64,000 bases of DNA from Anoplolepis gracilipes (lineage: Eukaryota > Arthropoda > Insecta > Hymenoptera > Formicidae): assembly GCF_047496725.1 (NCBI RefSeq), contig NC_132970.1:2853001-2917000 (forward strand), given 5' to 3'. The notes beneath the pieces were generated by a model. That model was given only the letters and a program-made list of their open reading frames with translations, was not told the DNA's origin and did not search any database. Position 1 is the stretch's first letter. Each line of letters begins with the position of its first letter. Of the stretch, positions 39,601 through 50,600 are shown one piece after another. The position numbers and the translations under genes are program-made.

Positions 39601-42600
39601 GATCATCTGCAGAATCTTTCGCACGAGCAGCAGCCAACGCTGCAAGTACATCTAGTGGAGGAAATGCACTAGCTAACGCACGTGCAGATGCTATCGCCAA
39701 TGCAATAAGTTCTGCGCGTGGAAGAGGTGGACAATCTGCAGAATCTATCGCACGAGCAGCAGCCAACGCTGCAAGTACATCTCGTGGAGGCAACGCACTA
39801 GCTAACGCACAAACAGCTGCCAACACTGCAAGTACATCTCGTGGGGGAAATGCTCTAACTAATTCACGAGCAGCAGCAACCGCTAGTGCAATAAGCTCCG
39901 CACGTGAAAGAAGTGGATCATCTGCAGAATCTATTGCACAAGCAGCAGCAACCGCTGCAAGTACATCTCGAGGAGGAAATGCATTAGCTAACGCACAAAC
40001 AGCTGCCAGCGCTGCAAGTTCATCTCGTGGGGGAAATGCACCAGCTAACGCACGTGCAGATGCTATCGCCAATGCAATAAGTTCTGCACGTGGAAGAGGT
40101 GGACAATCTGCAGAATCTATCGCACGAGCAGCAGCCAACGCTGCAAGTACATCTCGTGGGGGAAATGCACCAGCTAACGCACGTGCAGATGCTATCGCCA
40201 ATGCAATAAGTTCTGCACGTGGAAGAGGTAGACAATCTACAGAATCTATCGCACAAGCTGCAGCAACCGCTGCAAGTACATCTCGTGGAGGAAATGCTCC
40301 AGCTAACGCACGTGCAGATGCTATCGCCAATGCAATAAGTTCTGCACGTGGAAGAGGTGGACAATCTGCAGAATCTATCGCACGAGCAGCAGCCAACGCT
40401 GCAAGTACATCTCGTGGAGGAAATTCATTAGCTAATTCACGAGCAGCAGCAACCGCTAGTGCAATAAGCTCCGCACGTGAAAAAGGTGGATCATATGTAG
40501 AATCTATCGCACAAGCAGCAGCAACCGCTGCAAGTACATCTCGTGGGGGAAATGCACCAGCTAACGCACGTGCAGGTGCTATCGCCAATGCAATAAGTTC
40601 TGCACGTGGAAGAAGTGGACAATCTGCAGAATCTATCGCACAAGCAGCAGCAACCGCTGCAAGTACATCTCGTGCAGGAAATGCATTAGCTAACGCACAA
40701 ACAGCTGCCAGCGCTGCAAGTACATCTCGTGGGGGAAATGCACCAGCTAACGCACGTGCAGATGCTATCGCCAATGCAATAAGTTCTGCACGTGGAAGAG
40801 GTGGACAATCTGCAGAATCTATCGCACGAGCAGCAGCCAACGCTGCAAGTACATCTCGTGGAGGCAACGCACTAGCTAACGCACGTGCAGTAGCTATTGC
40901 CAATGCAATAAGTTCTGCACGTGGAAGAGGTAAACAATCTGCAGAATCTATCGCACGAGCAGCAGCCAGCGCTGCAAGTACATCTCGTGGAGGAAATTCA
41001 TTAGCTAATTCACGAGCAGCAGCAACCGCTAATGCAATAAGCTCCGCACGTGAAAGAGGTGGATCATCTGCAGAATCTATCGCACAAGCAGCAGCAACCG
41101 CTGCAAGTACATCTCGTGGGGGAAATGCACCAGCTAACGCACGTGCAGATGCTATCTCCAATGCAATAAGTTCTGCGCGTGGAAGAGGTGGACAATCTGC
41201 AGAATCTATCGCACGAGCAGCAGCCAACGCTGCAAGTACATCTCGTGGAGGAAATGGATTAGCTTATTCACTTGCAGCAGCTATCGCTAGTGCAATAAGC
41301 TCCGCACGTGGAAGAGGTAGAACATCTGCAGAATCTATCGCACGAGCAGCTGCCAACACTGCAAGTACATCTCGTGGAGGAAATGCACCAGATAACGCAC
41401 GTGCAGATGCTATCGCCAATGCAATAAGTTCTGCACGTGGAAGAGGTGGACAATCTGCAGAATCTATCGCACGAGCAGCAGCCAACGCTGCAAGTACATC
41501 TCGTGGAGGCAACGCACTAGCTAACGCACGTGCAGTAGCTATTGCCAATGCAATAAGTTCTGCACGTGGAAGAGGTAGACAATCTACAGAATCTATCGCA
41601 CGAGCAGCAGCCAGCGCTGCAAGTACATCTCGTGGAGGAAATTCATTAGCTAATTCACGAGCAGCAGCAACCGCTAGTGCAATAAGCTCCGCACGTGAAA
41701 GAGGTGGACAATCTGCAGAATCTATTGCACGAGCAGCAGCAACCGCTGCAAGTACATCTCGTGGGGGAAATACACCAGCTAATGCACGTGCAGATACTAT
41801 CGCCAATGCAATAAGTTCTGCGCGTGGAAGAGGTGGACAATCTGCAGAATCTATCGCACAAGCAGCAGCCAACGCTGCAAGTACATCTCGTGGAGGCAAC
41901 GCACTAGCTAACGCACGTGCAGTAGCTATCGCCAATGCAATAAGTTCTGCACGTGGAAGAGGTAGACAATCTACAGAATCTATCGCACGAGCAGCAGCCA
42001 GCGCTGCAAGTACATCTCGTGGAGGAAATTCATTAGCTAATTCACGAGCAGCAGCAACCGCTAGTGCAATAAGCTCCACACGTGAAAGAGGTGGACAATC
42101 TGCAGAATCTATTGCACGAGCAGCAGCAACCGCTGCAAGTACATCTCGTGGGGGAAATTCATTAGCTAATTCACGAGCAGCAGCAACCGCTAGTGCAATA
42201 AGCTCCGCACGTGAAAGAGGTGGATCATATGCAGAATCTATCGCACAAGCAGCAGCAACCGCTGCAAGTACATCTCGCGGGGGAAATGCACCAGCTAACG
42301 CACGTGCAAATGCTATCGCCAATGCAATAAGTTCTGCACGTGGAAGAAGTGGACAATCTGCAGACTCTATCGCACAAGCAGCAGCAACCGCTGCAAGTAC
42401 ATCTCGCGGAGGAAATGTATTAGCTAACTCACAAGCAGTAGCTAATGCTTATGCAACAAGCTCCGCAGCTGGAAAAGATGAAACATATGGAAATAATGAC
42501 GCAGATACATCTGCACAAGCTGCTGCTAGTACTAATGTTGCCAGTAACGTGAATGAAAGCAAATATGGAGGCGCAATAGCTGTTGCTAACAGTCAAGCGA

Positions 42601-43007
42601 GCGCAATTGCGTTAAACCATAGAAAACAACACAGAAATCATAATAAAGACTGGAAATATTATAATCGTTATGAAAGCGATCAAAATTGGGATGATTCTTC
42701 AGAGGAACAGCTATGGCCAAAACATAAGTATCGCCGTATAATTTATGATCGAAGAAGGAGAGATACCAGCGATGCCAGTGCTTCAGGTCAAAGCGACGCT
42801 ACTGCTGTGAGTAATGGAAAGAAAGAAACTATTGCCAAAAGTAACAGCGCATCCAATGCTGCTGCTACGAGCAACGGACGAAAAGGAGTCGCTAATGCCG
42901 CTGCAAAAGGCGCATCTGATGCTATTGCTGTAAGTAATGGTCGAAAAGGAGCATCTAATACTGCAAGTAATAGTGCATCTGATGCAGTTGCTACTACAAG
43001 GAATTAA
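36624..43007 (+). CDS. Giant secreted Ala/Ser/Arg/Gly tandem-repeat protein, silk fibroin or glue-like
   Basis: One unbroken frame of 2127 residues. Residues 1-17 are a signal peptide (MKLAVGLIITYLSLTYA|F). Residues of about 30-350 form diverged repeats with SHGGN turns and YAES/YAKS. From about residue 353 to 1930 there are about forty STSRGGN-type turns separating Ala-rich segments. The basic unit is 43 residues (ANARADAIANAISSAR, then GRGGQSAES, then IARAAANAASTS, then RGGN), with 19-residue short units between some of them. I see no cysteine. From about residue 1998 a basic, aromatic segment appears (NHRKQHRNHNKDWKYYNRY), leading to a tetra-arginine at 2043-2046 that fits a proprotein-convertase site, then an 81-residue Ser/Ala/Lys tail. 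Secretion and repeats support a fibre, cocoon or adhesive role. The family assignment is inference; it does not look like the coiled-coil bee and ant fibroins. Collapse or expansion of repeats by assembly is possible. Confidence 0.85.
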   Translation: MKLAVGLIITYLSLTYAFIDNDIASVNAQANAEANAASNAKNEYTVYSDTKAAANAVSSATSKGKQDINTYSQANAIAQSKTSASASDLSHTYESALSNTQAATSANAASASHKENTFANAQAAANANAASASHGGNALTEAKTAATTNAISAAYEKGKTSAESNAQAAAKANAASASHGGNTLTKAEAAATANAISAAHGQGETYAKSNAQATARANAANASHEGNALTKTEATATANAISAAHGQGETYAESNTQAAARANAATAPHGENTFANARAAANANAISAAHGKDEISAESKAQAAARANAASASHGGNTFANARAVANANAISAARGNDKTSAESSARAAATAASTSRGGNAPANARAGANANAISAARGNDKTSAESSAQAAATAASTSRVGNALANAQAAANAASTSRGGNTLANARADAIANAISSARGKDGQSAESIARAAANAASTSRGGNALANARADAIANAISSARGRGEQSAESIARAAANAASTSRGGNALTNSRAAATASAISSTRERGGQSAESIARAAANAASTSRGGNALANAQTAANTASTSRGGNALTNSRAAATASAISSARERSGSSAESIARAAANAASTSSGGNALANARADAIANAISSARGRGGQSAESIARAAANAASTSRGGNALANAQTAANTASTSRGGNALTNSRAAATASTISSARERSGSSAESIARAAANAASTSSGGNALANARADAIANAISSARGRDGQSVESIARAAANAASTSRGGNALANAQTAANTASTSRGGNALTNSRAAATASAISSARERNGSSAKSIAQAAATAASTSRGGNALTNSRAAAIASAISSTRERGGQSAESIARAAANAASTSRGGNLSANSRAAATASAISSARERSGSSAESIARAAANAASTSSGGNALANARADAIANAISSARGRGGQSAESIARAAANAASTSRGGNALANAQTAANTASTSRGGNALTNSRAAATASAISSARERSGSSAESFARAAANAASTSSGGNALANARADAIANAISSARGRGGQSAESIARAAANAASTSRGGNALANAQTAANTASTSRGGNALTNSRAAATASAISSARERSGSSAESIAQAAATAASTSRGGNALANAQTAASAASSSRGGNAPANARADAIANAISSARGRGGQSAESIARAAANAASTSRGGNAPANARADAIANAISSARGRGRQSTESIAQAAATAASTSRGGNAPANARADAIANAISSARGRGGQSAESIARAAANAASTSRGGNSLANSRAAATASAISSAREKGGSYVESIAQAAATAASTSRGGNAPANARAGAIANAISSARGRSGQSAESIAQAAATAASTSRAGNALANAQTAASAASTSRGGNAPANARADAIANAISSARGRGGQSAESIARAAANAASTSRGGNALANARAVAIANAISSARGRGKQSAESIARAAASAASTSRGGNSLANSRAAATANAISSARERGGSSAESIAQAAATAASTSRGGNAPANARADAISNAISSARGRGGQSAESIARAAANAASTSRGGNGLAYSLAAAIASAISSARGRGRTSAESIARAAANTASTSRGGNAPDNARADAIANAISSARGRGGQSAESIARAAANAASTSRGGNALANARAVAIANAISSARGRGRQSTESIARAAASAASTSRGGNSLANSRAAATASAISSARERGGQSAESIARAAATAASTSRGGNTPANARADTIANAISSARGRGGQSAESIAQAAANAASTSRGGNALANARAVAIANAISSARGRGRQSTESIARAAASAASTSRGGNSLANSRAAATASAISSTRERGGQSAESIARAAATAASTSRGGNSLANSRAAATASAISSARERGGSYAESIAQAAATAASTSRGGNAPANARANAIANAISSARGRSGQSADSIAQAAATAASTSRGGNVLANSQAVANAYATSSAAGKDETYGNNDADTSAQAAASTNVASNVNESKYGGAIAVANSQASAIALNHRKQHRNHNKDWKYYNRYESDQNWDDSSEEQLWPKHKYRRIIYDRRRRDTSDASASGQSDATAVSNGKKETIAKSNSASNAAATSNGRKGVANAAAKGASDAIAVSNGRKGASNTASNSASDAVATTRN
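37680..42420 (+). repeat. Coding tandem array with 129-bp units and a 315-bp higher-order repeat
   Basis: Type A units (ANARADAIANAISSARGRGG), short units (ANAQTAANTASTS, 19 residues) and type B units (TNSRAAATASAISSARERSG) combine as A + short + B, which is 105 residues or 315 bp. The landmark agtggagg recurs at 38451 and 38766, and again at 39339 and 39654, exactly 315 bp apart each time. Central copies are nearly identical in DNA. Later copies use P/S variants (NAPANARAD, NSLANSRA) with a different order. This is the pattern left by unequal exchange and conversion. Confidence 0.85.
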
Positions 43008-43018
43008 ATCTAATTATA

Positions 43019-43266
43019 AATAAAATAATCTTTTTTGCATTTTTTTCGAATTTTTATATAAGGAAAAAGGGAGAAATGTTTTTAAGTATGGAATAATTAT
43101 TATTAAATTTTTTTTGTTGTAGAGAGAGAGAGAAATATATTTCAATTAATACAAAATGCATACTATATAAAAAATTTTATATCTCTTATAATTTGTCAAG
43201 CAATATCTGTATTGTATCTGCAACATTCTTAATTTTAATATTGAAACTCTTAATATATGTAATAAA
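43019..43266 (+). terminator. Candidate polyadenylation signals of the giant repeat gene
   Basis: AATAAA occurs at 43019-43024, only 12 nt after the stop codon, and again at 43261-43266. The second would give a more usual 3' UTR of roughly 270 nt. The stretch between is AT-rich, with a short AG run near 43123. Confidence 0.45.
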
Positions 43267-43498
43267 AACTTTATAATTGACAATTTTTACGATATTATTT
43301 TAAAAAATGTCATCTTAGAGAATATATAGTATAATCTTTTATAATATTCTCTTGCAATTAATTTTAAAATTTTTATACTGCTTAAGAAGTAACAAAAAGT
43401 CCATTTTAATAATAAAGACTGAATTTTAGCTATATATATGTAATTACATACGTATTTTGTTTCATCATATTTACATTGTTTTATTCATTAATCATTAT

Positions 43499-44214
43499 AC
43501 AGACCTGCGAAATTAAGGGTATTAAAAGTTGTTTGAGACTTATAAGTAATTTCTTATGTAATTTTATGTGTTGAATACGAATATGACCGCAGAAATTGTC
43601 TACCATGTTTTTGTAATAAATGAGGTAAAATAGTCTAAAAATGACGATTTTGATTATATTCATAAAAGTATTACAGAAAAAGTAAATTATATTTTTATAT
43701 TTTAACTGGTTTCATATTTTAAATTCGAAATAGTGGATCTAATATAACGGACCCCTAAATTTAAATTGTAGACAAATTTAGTAGTCCGTCATATTGAATT
43801 TCATAAATCTAACACCAGATTTAAAATCAGCGATCCCCAAAACTCAACATATATTTAGTTTACCTGTGCTAGTGCATAGTTTCTTCAGCCTTAAAGGATT
43901 ATACTCCTATGCTTTAAAAGGTTCGTAATGTTTTTAACTGATATATCTTGATGAGAAAAATCATACGTTATCAAATAAAAATTGTTTTTAAAGAAGAAAA
44001 ATAGTACTATATAAAACCATCGTAATAAATATAAGAAATATAAGAAATAATTTCTCTGTAATATTTTCATGAATATAGTTGAAATCGTCATTTTTGGATT
44101 TATTTCTAAAACCGATGTGATAAGCAATGTTTGCGGGCATATTCGTATTCAGTGCACAAAATTACGTAGAGAACAATCTATAATTTTCAAACAACAAAAT
44201 CTCACAGATCTGTG
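43499..44214. mobile_element. Non-autonomous TIR element downstream of the giant repeat gene, about 715 bp
   Basis: The left arm includes acagacctgcgaaatt, gaatacgaatatgaccgca and aaaatgacgatttt. The right arm, read in reverse complement, includes acagatctgtgagatt, gaatacgaatatgcccgca and aaaatgacgattt. The arms are about 180 bp with scattered differences around a central AT-rich region. There is no transposase frame. Confidence 0.65.
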
Positions 44215-44219
44215 TTATT

Positions 44220-47200
44220 AATAATAGATTGTAAATTGCAATCAGTAAGATCACATTAATAATTACAGCGGTGAATAAATTTGTTTTGCATTTTATGTTA
44301 TATTGCTAAAAGTATCATACCGTCACGGTGATGACTTTTGCTCCGATTTGTATTGATAGCTTTATAGTTTTATTAGTCACGCGCAAGAGTAAATACATAC
44401 GATACTTGCATGATTCGTCGAACCTGTGCGCTAGAGCATGTTTTATTGAAGCACTTATCATAGTGGACGTGTTGAATATAAAAATCCTACGATCATTCGA
44501 ATTTATCGTATGCTGTCGCTTAGACATTCGCCGCTCCGTCATGGTGTAGTACACACAGTCGATAAAATATTATCATTGCTATTTATACTTGTCAAAAAAA
44601 ATTGTCCTATTCAATTACCATAGACACAAGTTGTCGCGATCATCAATAATTATTTGCAACGCAGCATTCAAAAGCATAATTCTATTTATCGTTTTTATAT
44701 CGCGTAGAGAACCGGAAAGAAACGGTTCTGTCGTAAGTAATCTTATTTATCTTTGTGAGATATCGCTCTACGTATCGATAACATATTATTAAATAAATTT
44801 CGATTACTTTTTGTACACGTTAAAGTTGAAGTGTTTATATATTATATATTTCTGTGTGTTTTTTATTATATATTACGCACTTCTTATACAAATAAAATAT
44901 TTATATATGTATATGTATATTTTATGTTTTCTTTTAAATATCCAATTCAAAATCGAAATGATATATTGTACAATGTGGCTAAAAGATGACATACTTTCTA
45001 AGTACTAATTGCAAAACGCCTTCATATTCTATATTCTCCATTGTACAAGTATTGTGTGATAAATAATCACGCATCACGTGATTATATGAAGAAGAAATTT
45101 CATGAAATCTTGCGCCATTTAGGATAAGTCTTTGCTATAGATAAGTTTCTTAAGAATTTCTGCAAAATTACGTTAATTCTTTTCCTACTGTATAGTAAAA
45201 GTTTAACAAATGAGACCGCATTCAAGTTAAACAATGCGAATCTACGATTAAGGAGATTATTTAGGTTGGCTGGTTCCAATGCGCTATGGACCATTATGAA
45301 ATACCGTGCGAACAGAGATGATGAATAAGACAGAAGTAGAAGTGATACGAGACTTTCCATTTCCTATAGCCATTCTCAATATAATGATAATATGAAAGCA
45401 GATTATATCGCAATAATATAAATAGAAATATAAATGTAGAGTTAGATTAAAAGTATTCCATTTAACTTTTTCGAAATAAAAATCCTGCAATAAATGTATG
45501 TACTTTTGATAGATACTTAAGTCCAAAATTGAGGACGAAAATTGTATCCGTATATAATATAATGATTTAGAAGCTTGATAATCGAGCCGCACATGTTTCT
45601 ATTTTCAATGTTTCGCAATTCGCGTTCGAAGCAGATGCAATACAATGGCTGGTTACTAATGGGTGGGTAGCAGGGTGTCGTTTACTGCAGGAGTCGCTTC
45701 GCTGCAATGATAGCGTCGCTACGGATGAGGCTATCTGCGGAGCGTAATGCAGCAGAGTGCGGATTTAGGTAGATATGGAGGATGGGTGGTCGAATAAGTG
45801 GGGCACGAATATAGGATGATTATGTCACGTTGTGATGTATGAGGACTGGCAACGTGCCATGCGGTCATCCGACCGCAGTACACATCCTCTCTTTGTATCT
45901 TCTTTTCTTATTCGATGATATCTTAATCTCTTATTCCATCATATCTTAGCGGTCTTCTTATCGCTTATAATGACGATCAATATGCCAAAAAGAATGTTTT
46001 ACGTTATCAAACATTATTAATCACTCGTGTGTGGCACCAATTAATCATGTATATTATAATCATACGCCATATAAAGTTTATGAACATCTGTGTGTTGAAT
46101 AAAAAGATGTTAATCTTGCATTAAGTGTACTGTGAAAGAAACATGAGACAACTGTGGGATGCAGTTAAACATCTCTCTACACGTTGAGATATATAAATAT
46201 GATAATATTCCCACGCATTCATTCATACACTGCGCTCCATTTGCCCCATACATCTGTCGTCATGAAGAAAGAGCTTGTCGTTCGAAGTGAAAAGTTCGTA
46301 AACGTACTTTGAGGTTGCAATTCTGCCAACTTTCCCTCCATGGGTGGTGTTGCAAATTTCAAGGTACTGTGAAAGCTGTAAAAGATTCATATGTGAGTTA
46401 GTTTAATGTTCGGTACAGCTAACCGAATCACTCTGATCCCGATAAAACCTACCGCGGAAGAAATCTTTCGTCATGTTCATACAAATCATGGCATGTTGTA
46501 CCAATATGACCAGTTTAATCAAAACAATGTTCCATTAGCGGATAAAATATTACGTGCTTTTTAAATTCTATAGCAACATCGACAAAGTTGATGATGCATT
46601 TTTCATTGTACAATCACGTTTTGCATCAAGCAGAAAAAATGAGACACATAAAGTACGTGGAAAAGAAAAAGAAAAAATAAAAGAGGCAAAGATATATTTA
46701 TATATATATATATATACGCATAACACGCATAGTACGCATCATGTTGCAAAAATGCAAAAAACAACTACTGTAACGCTTAGTAACATTTGATGTATTCATT
46801 AACCAACGCTCATGTGGTCTTTTGCATACGCACATACATGTGTAATCGTAGTGCGATGCACAAAGTACATATTATATCTGCGTCAAAATTCACACGAATC
46901 GCCTTGCCATGATAGAATAATTTTAAATTTTCGTTGATCCAAACTCATTCGTAATAAACTTGTGGTTCAACTGAGAAATCATGTCATATGCTTTTTCTAA
47001 TTTATAAATCAAACTGACAAAAGTACTTGTTCAATGCTTCGATTATAGCTTTTTGAACTGTTTGCACATAATTGACTTTATCTCTCAATTTCTGTCGAAA
47101 GAATTATTAGCTAAATCGTCTTTTCCGCCTAACCTTTTTAAGGGTTATAAAAATTCCTCCGAAAAAGCCCGAATGCAAGCGTCCGGCTCCTAAGGTAAAT

Positions 47201-47619
47201 TCCTGTGAGTGACACGGATCGTAGGAATTCTTATCCCACGGTCAGAGACCAACGAGAAATCGGTCGTAGACGACGAAGTCGACAGTGTCACAGGACTTCG
47301 CGGTTTTGGACGGTGGCAAACAAGTACCTGGCAACGGTGCGTTTCAGGTTCAAAAACGCTTGTCCGGGATGACTCAACCGGTCGTACTACAAACCACCTG
47401 CGTAGAAAGAAACCTGCTACGTGCAACATCGGATATTCGATTACCAGTTCTAACCATGCCTTTTAAGAAGTGTGAAGTTCGTGATTGTTTTTCTTGCGCT
47501 TCACGCAAAAGTTGTTAAAATATTATATTTTTAATTTATTTAGTATTTAAAAAAGTATGTAAAAATTATATTTTTTATTTATTAAAAAGAGAAAATTTAT
47601 ATTTAATTATAAATTATAA

Positions 47620-47657
<38 letters not shown>

Positions 47658-50600
47658 ATGTATATGCATGTATATACAATACATAACAATAAAATATAAA
47701 ATATGAAATATATATACATATTTTCGTTGTTATATATAATTCGGAGAAAATTTTACCATAAATTTATAATAGAATTTTAAATCATATTTTATTATTTTTT
47801 ATATTATTGGTAGACCATCATAACTTTATAGAATAAATTATAATACAACATAGCAAAATTTGAAACTAACATCTATCGATGTTTTATCGTTTGCCATAAT
47901 AAAAATTTGTAGGTACAAATTTGTAAAATGTTATACTAACATAAAAACCTCAATTTTTACAATTTCGACAAACAAAAAACTAAAGTACCGAATAAGTAAA
48001 CCGAATATGATGTTTTTCTCTTTCATTTTTCAGTTCTTTTATTCACGACTTTTATTACTTTCTTTTATTCACAACTTTTTTATTACGAAACTGTATCAAC
48101 AAAATGATGAAAAAAGTTTTGGGCTGAAAAATTGCCGAAAACGCGCAGATCTAATTGAGCAACAATTAAACGCAACAGTTGAAGCCAGAAGCGTACACAC
48201 AATCCCGAAAGTTCATTTTAATCACAAACATAGAACTTTTTGCGTATCACATGTATGAAATTCTCGATTGCATGCGTCTAGTCTGCGTCTTATTTCTACC
48301 ACCACTAGAAAAAAATGTGTCCACAACTGAAACCTATGTACATGTGCACATATACGCAGCTTTTAGTTGTGTACGTGTATTTTCTCCATGACAGAGTTCA
48401 TGGGGTCACATGTATACTTCTTCAACAATATTCAATTATTACATGTTCGATAATCTGCCGTGATTCTTGCAACGCTTATCGCTTTTCCCTTCTCCTCAGT
48501 TCTTAACGACCCAAGTTGTCGAATTTGAATACATAACTTTGACGTAACTTTTACTATGACAACATTGTTTTTTATCGCATAGATAAAGTAATTTTGAAAA
48601 ATGGCGCTCAAGTCATATTCTAAAATGAAAAGAGTTAATTTTTACTGTGCTATGCAGTAAAAGTTTACTCGATATATATTTTTATATTTCTTTGCAATAC
48701 TAACTTTTATCCAACAAGATTTTGCTTTATTATAAAATAATTTTTCCAAGAGAAAGTGTAAAAATTGCGTTGCTTAGTGTTTTTAAAATAATAGCTATAG
48801 TATTTAAACTTATAATTTCTTGATTCATAACTACTGCCATATATTATAATAATTTTTTATATATTCTCCGTGAATTATTATATATATATATATATATATG
48901 TAGAAGCTTTTTTATACAAAATCAGTTTTCAAATTTGTATATACTACAAATTTAATCACATTCTCACCGCGTATATATGTATTGCATCATTGAATAACAT
49001 ATAATAGAGTAATTTAATTGCCTTACATCGTTACACCTTTTTAGAAAAGTCGTGTCGGACGATAAATCGCACGTCGTAGTATAAATACTGTTCTTGGAGA
49101 TCGTCGTAACTGCCTGTCACCTGTCAGTAGATCTTGCAATCGGCGAGGTAGCGGCGGTTACACGAGCTTCGCGTGAGATAAGCATTGACGAGAGTCCCGG
49201 ACGCTCGGAAACTACACGGTACACGCACTTGCGTGCACATGCGCGCATCGAGCGCTCCCGTGGCACAAAATCTCGAGGACGCGATTTCAAAGTTCTCGGT
49301 AATCCTCGCTCCCGCGTGAAGGCGTAAATTAATTCTTCATAAAGAGTTGGCTTCCTTTCTCCCCTTCTCTCTCTCGTGTAACCAGCTCGCGCAATGATGC
49401 GCAGAACGCGTCTCCGTTGGTTTGTTACGATGGTCGACTGATGGAATAAATGACTACGCGCTGGACATACGAAAATAAATTATAAAATATGCGCCGTAAG
49501 CGCGTCGCTCGTGATTGCACCCCGTGATTAATGAACGCAACGTAATTGCGCTCGCGTCGCGTATAGCAAATAATTCAAGTGCCGAAACTTCTCCGACTAT
49601 TAAACGCTCCGCTGTGAGAACCTACTATTTGCTAGCGGCGATGACACACCAACGTGAAGATAATTATAATAAATAATTCGAGTCGCGAGAGCGTGCCAAA
49701 TAATCACCGCGCGGAAGTTCTGGTCCGTAATCATCATACGTTGTACGTATCCGCTATAGAAATTACGTTCCCTGCGAATTGTATCGTATCATTAAGCTGA
49801 TGTGTAGACTTGCTACACATACGCGCGAATTGCATACCCGGGGAAGACACGCGTTAAACTTTCTCTTTTTCAGAAGCCATGGTACAGCATGCGCGATGCG
49901 ATCGCGACGTGTACATGCGTTTTTAACGGTGCACGCACCGTTCGAATTCGAGCGTATGTTATCGAACAAGGGCGAACGATCATTTGGTTAAGAAAAACGA
50001 GCGTTCGCATTTACACGAATTTTACGTCTCATACGTATCGGTTACATTAATTAAATAAAGACTGGTCCGCGGTATCAGCGCCACGTTTCGGCAGACATGT
50101 TATATCGCTTGGCGCGTTATACGGCGCGTTTATTGCGGCGAAGGCGATTCGCACACGGTGCTCACCATAAGTCTGCGGTCGCTATCGATACTCCGATCAC
50201 GTAGACCCATCCACTTTAATCCCGAATACTTTGGTTCTGAATACTATTGCTCGATGCCCTCGATTTGCGCAACACGTTCGACCTGAACGTGTATACACGC
50301 TTACGTATGTAAAATACACTGGGTTCCTGTGCGCCTCTCATCGCCATCGTAATTCCTCTAGGACGAGAATCGTCGTCCTTGTACGATATACCGGGGACAC
50401 CATAACGTTTACGGACAAGACGATCGACCTCCTTCGATTAATTAAGCCTGTCGTAGTCTCGCTGCGTAATTAACACGTCGATCGAGTACAGGCCATCTGA
50501 TTTCGTTCGTTACACGAAGCAGCCGCATGTTTTGCGCGAAACAAACGTGCGTGATCCATCGCGCTAAATCGTTTTCATAACGCCCTATGGCTCTTTGTAC

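Noticed and set aside
37562..41227. 1221-codon open frame on the minus strand inside the giant repeat gene, and a 352-codon one at 41264-42322
   Set aside because: In this antisense phase stops arise only where a codon ending in T or C is followed by a Tyr codon, or one ending in T by a His or Gln codon. The repeats almost lack these contexts. The two antisense frames are separated exactly where the sense protein has a Tyr (LAYSL, about 41270). It is a shadow of the repeat.
47190..47518. Overlapping frames of about 80 codons on both strands
   Set aside because: No recognisable motif. Similar openness in several frames suggests base composition or an old transposon remnant.
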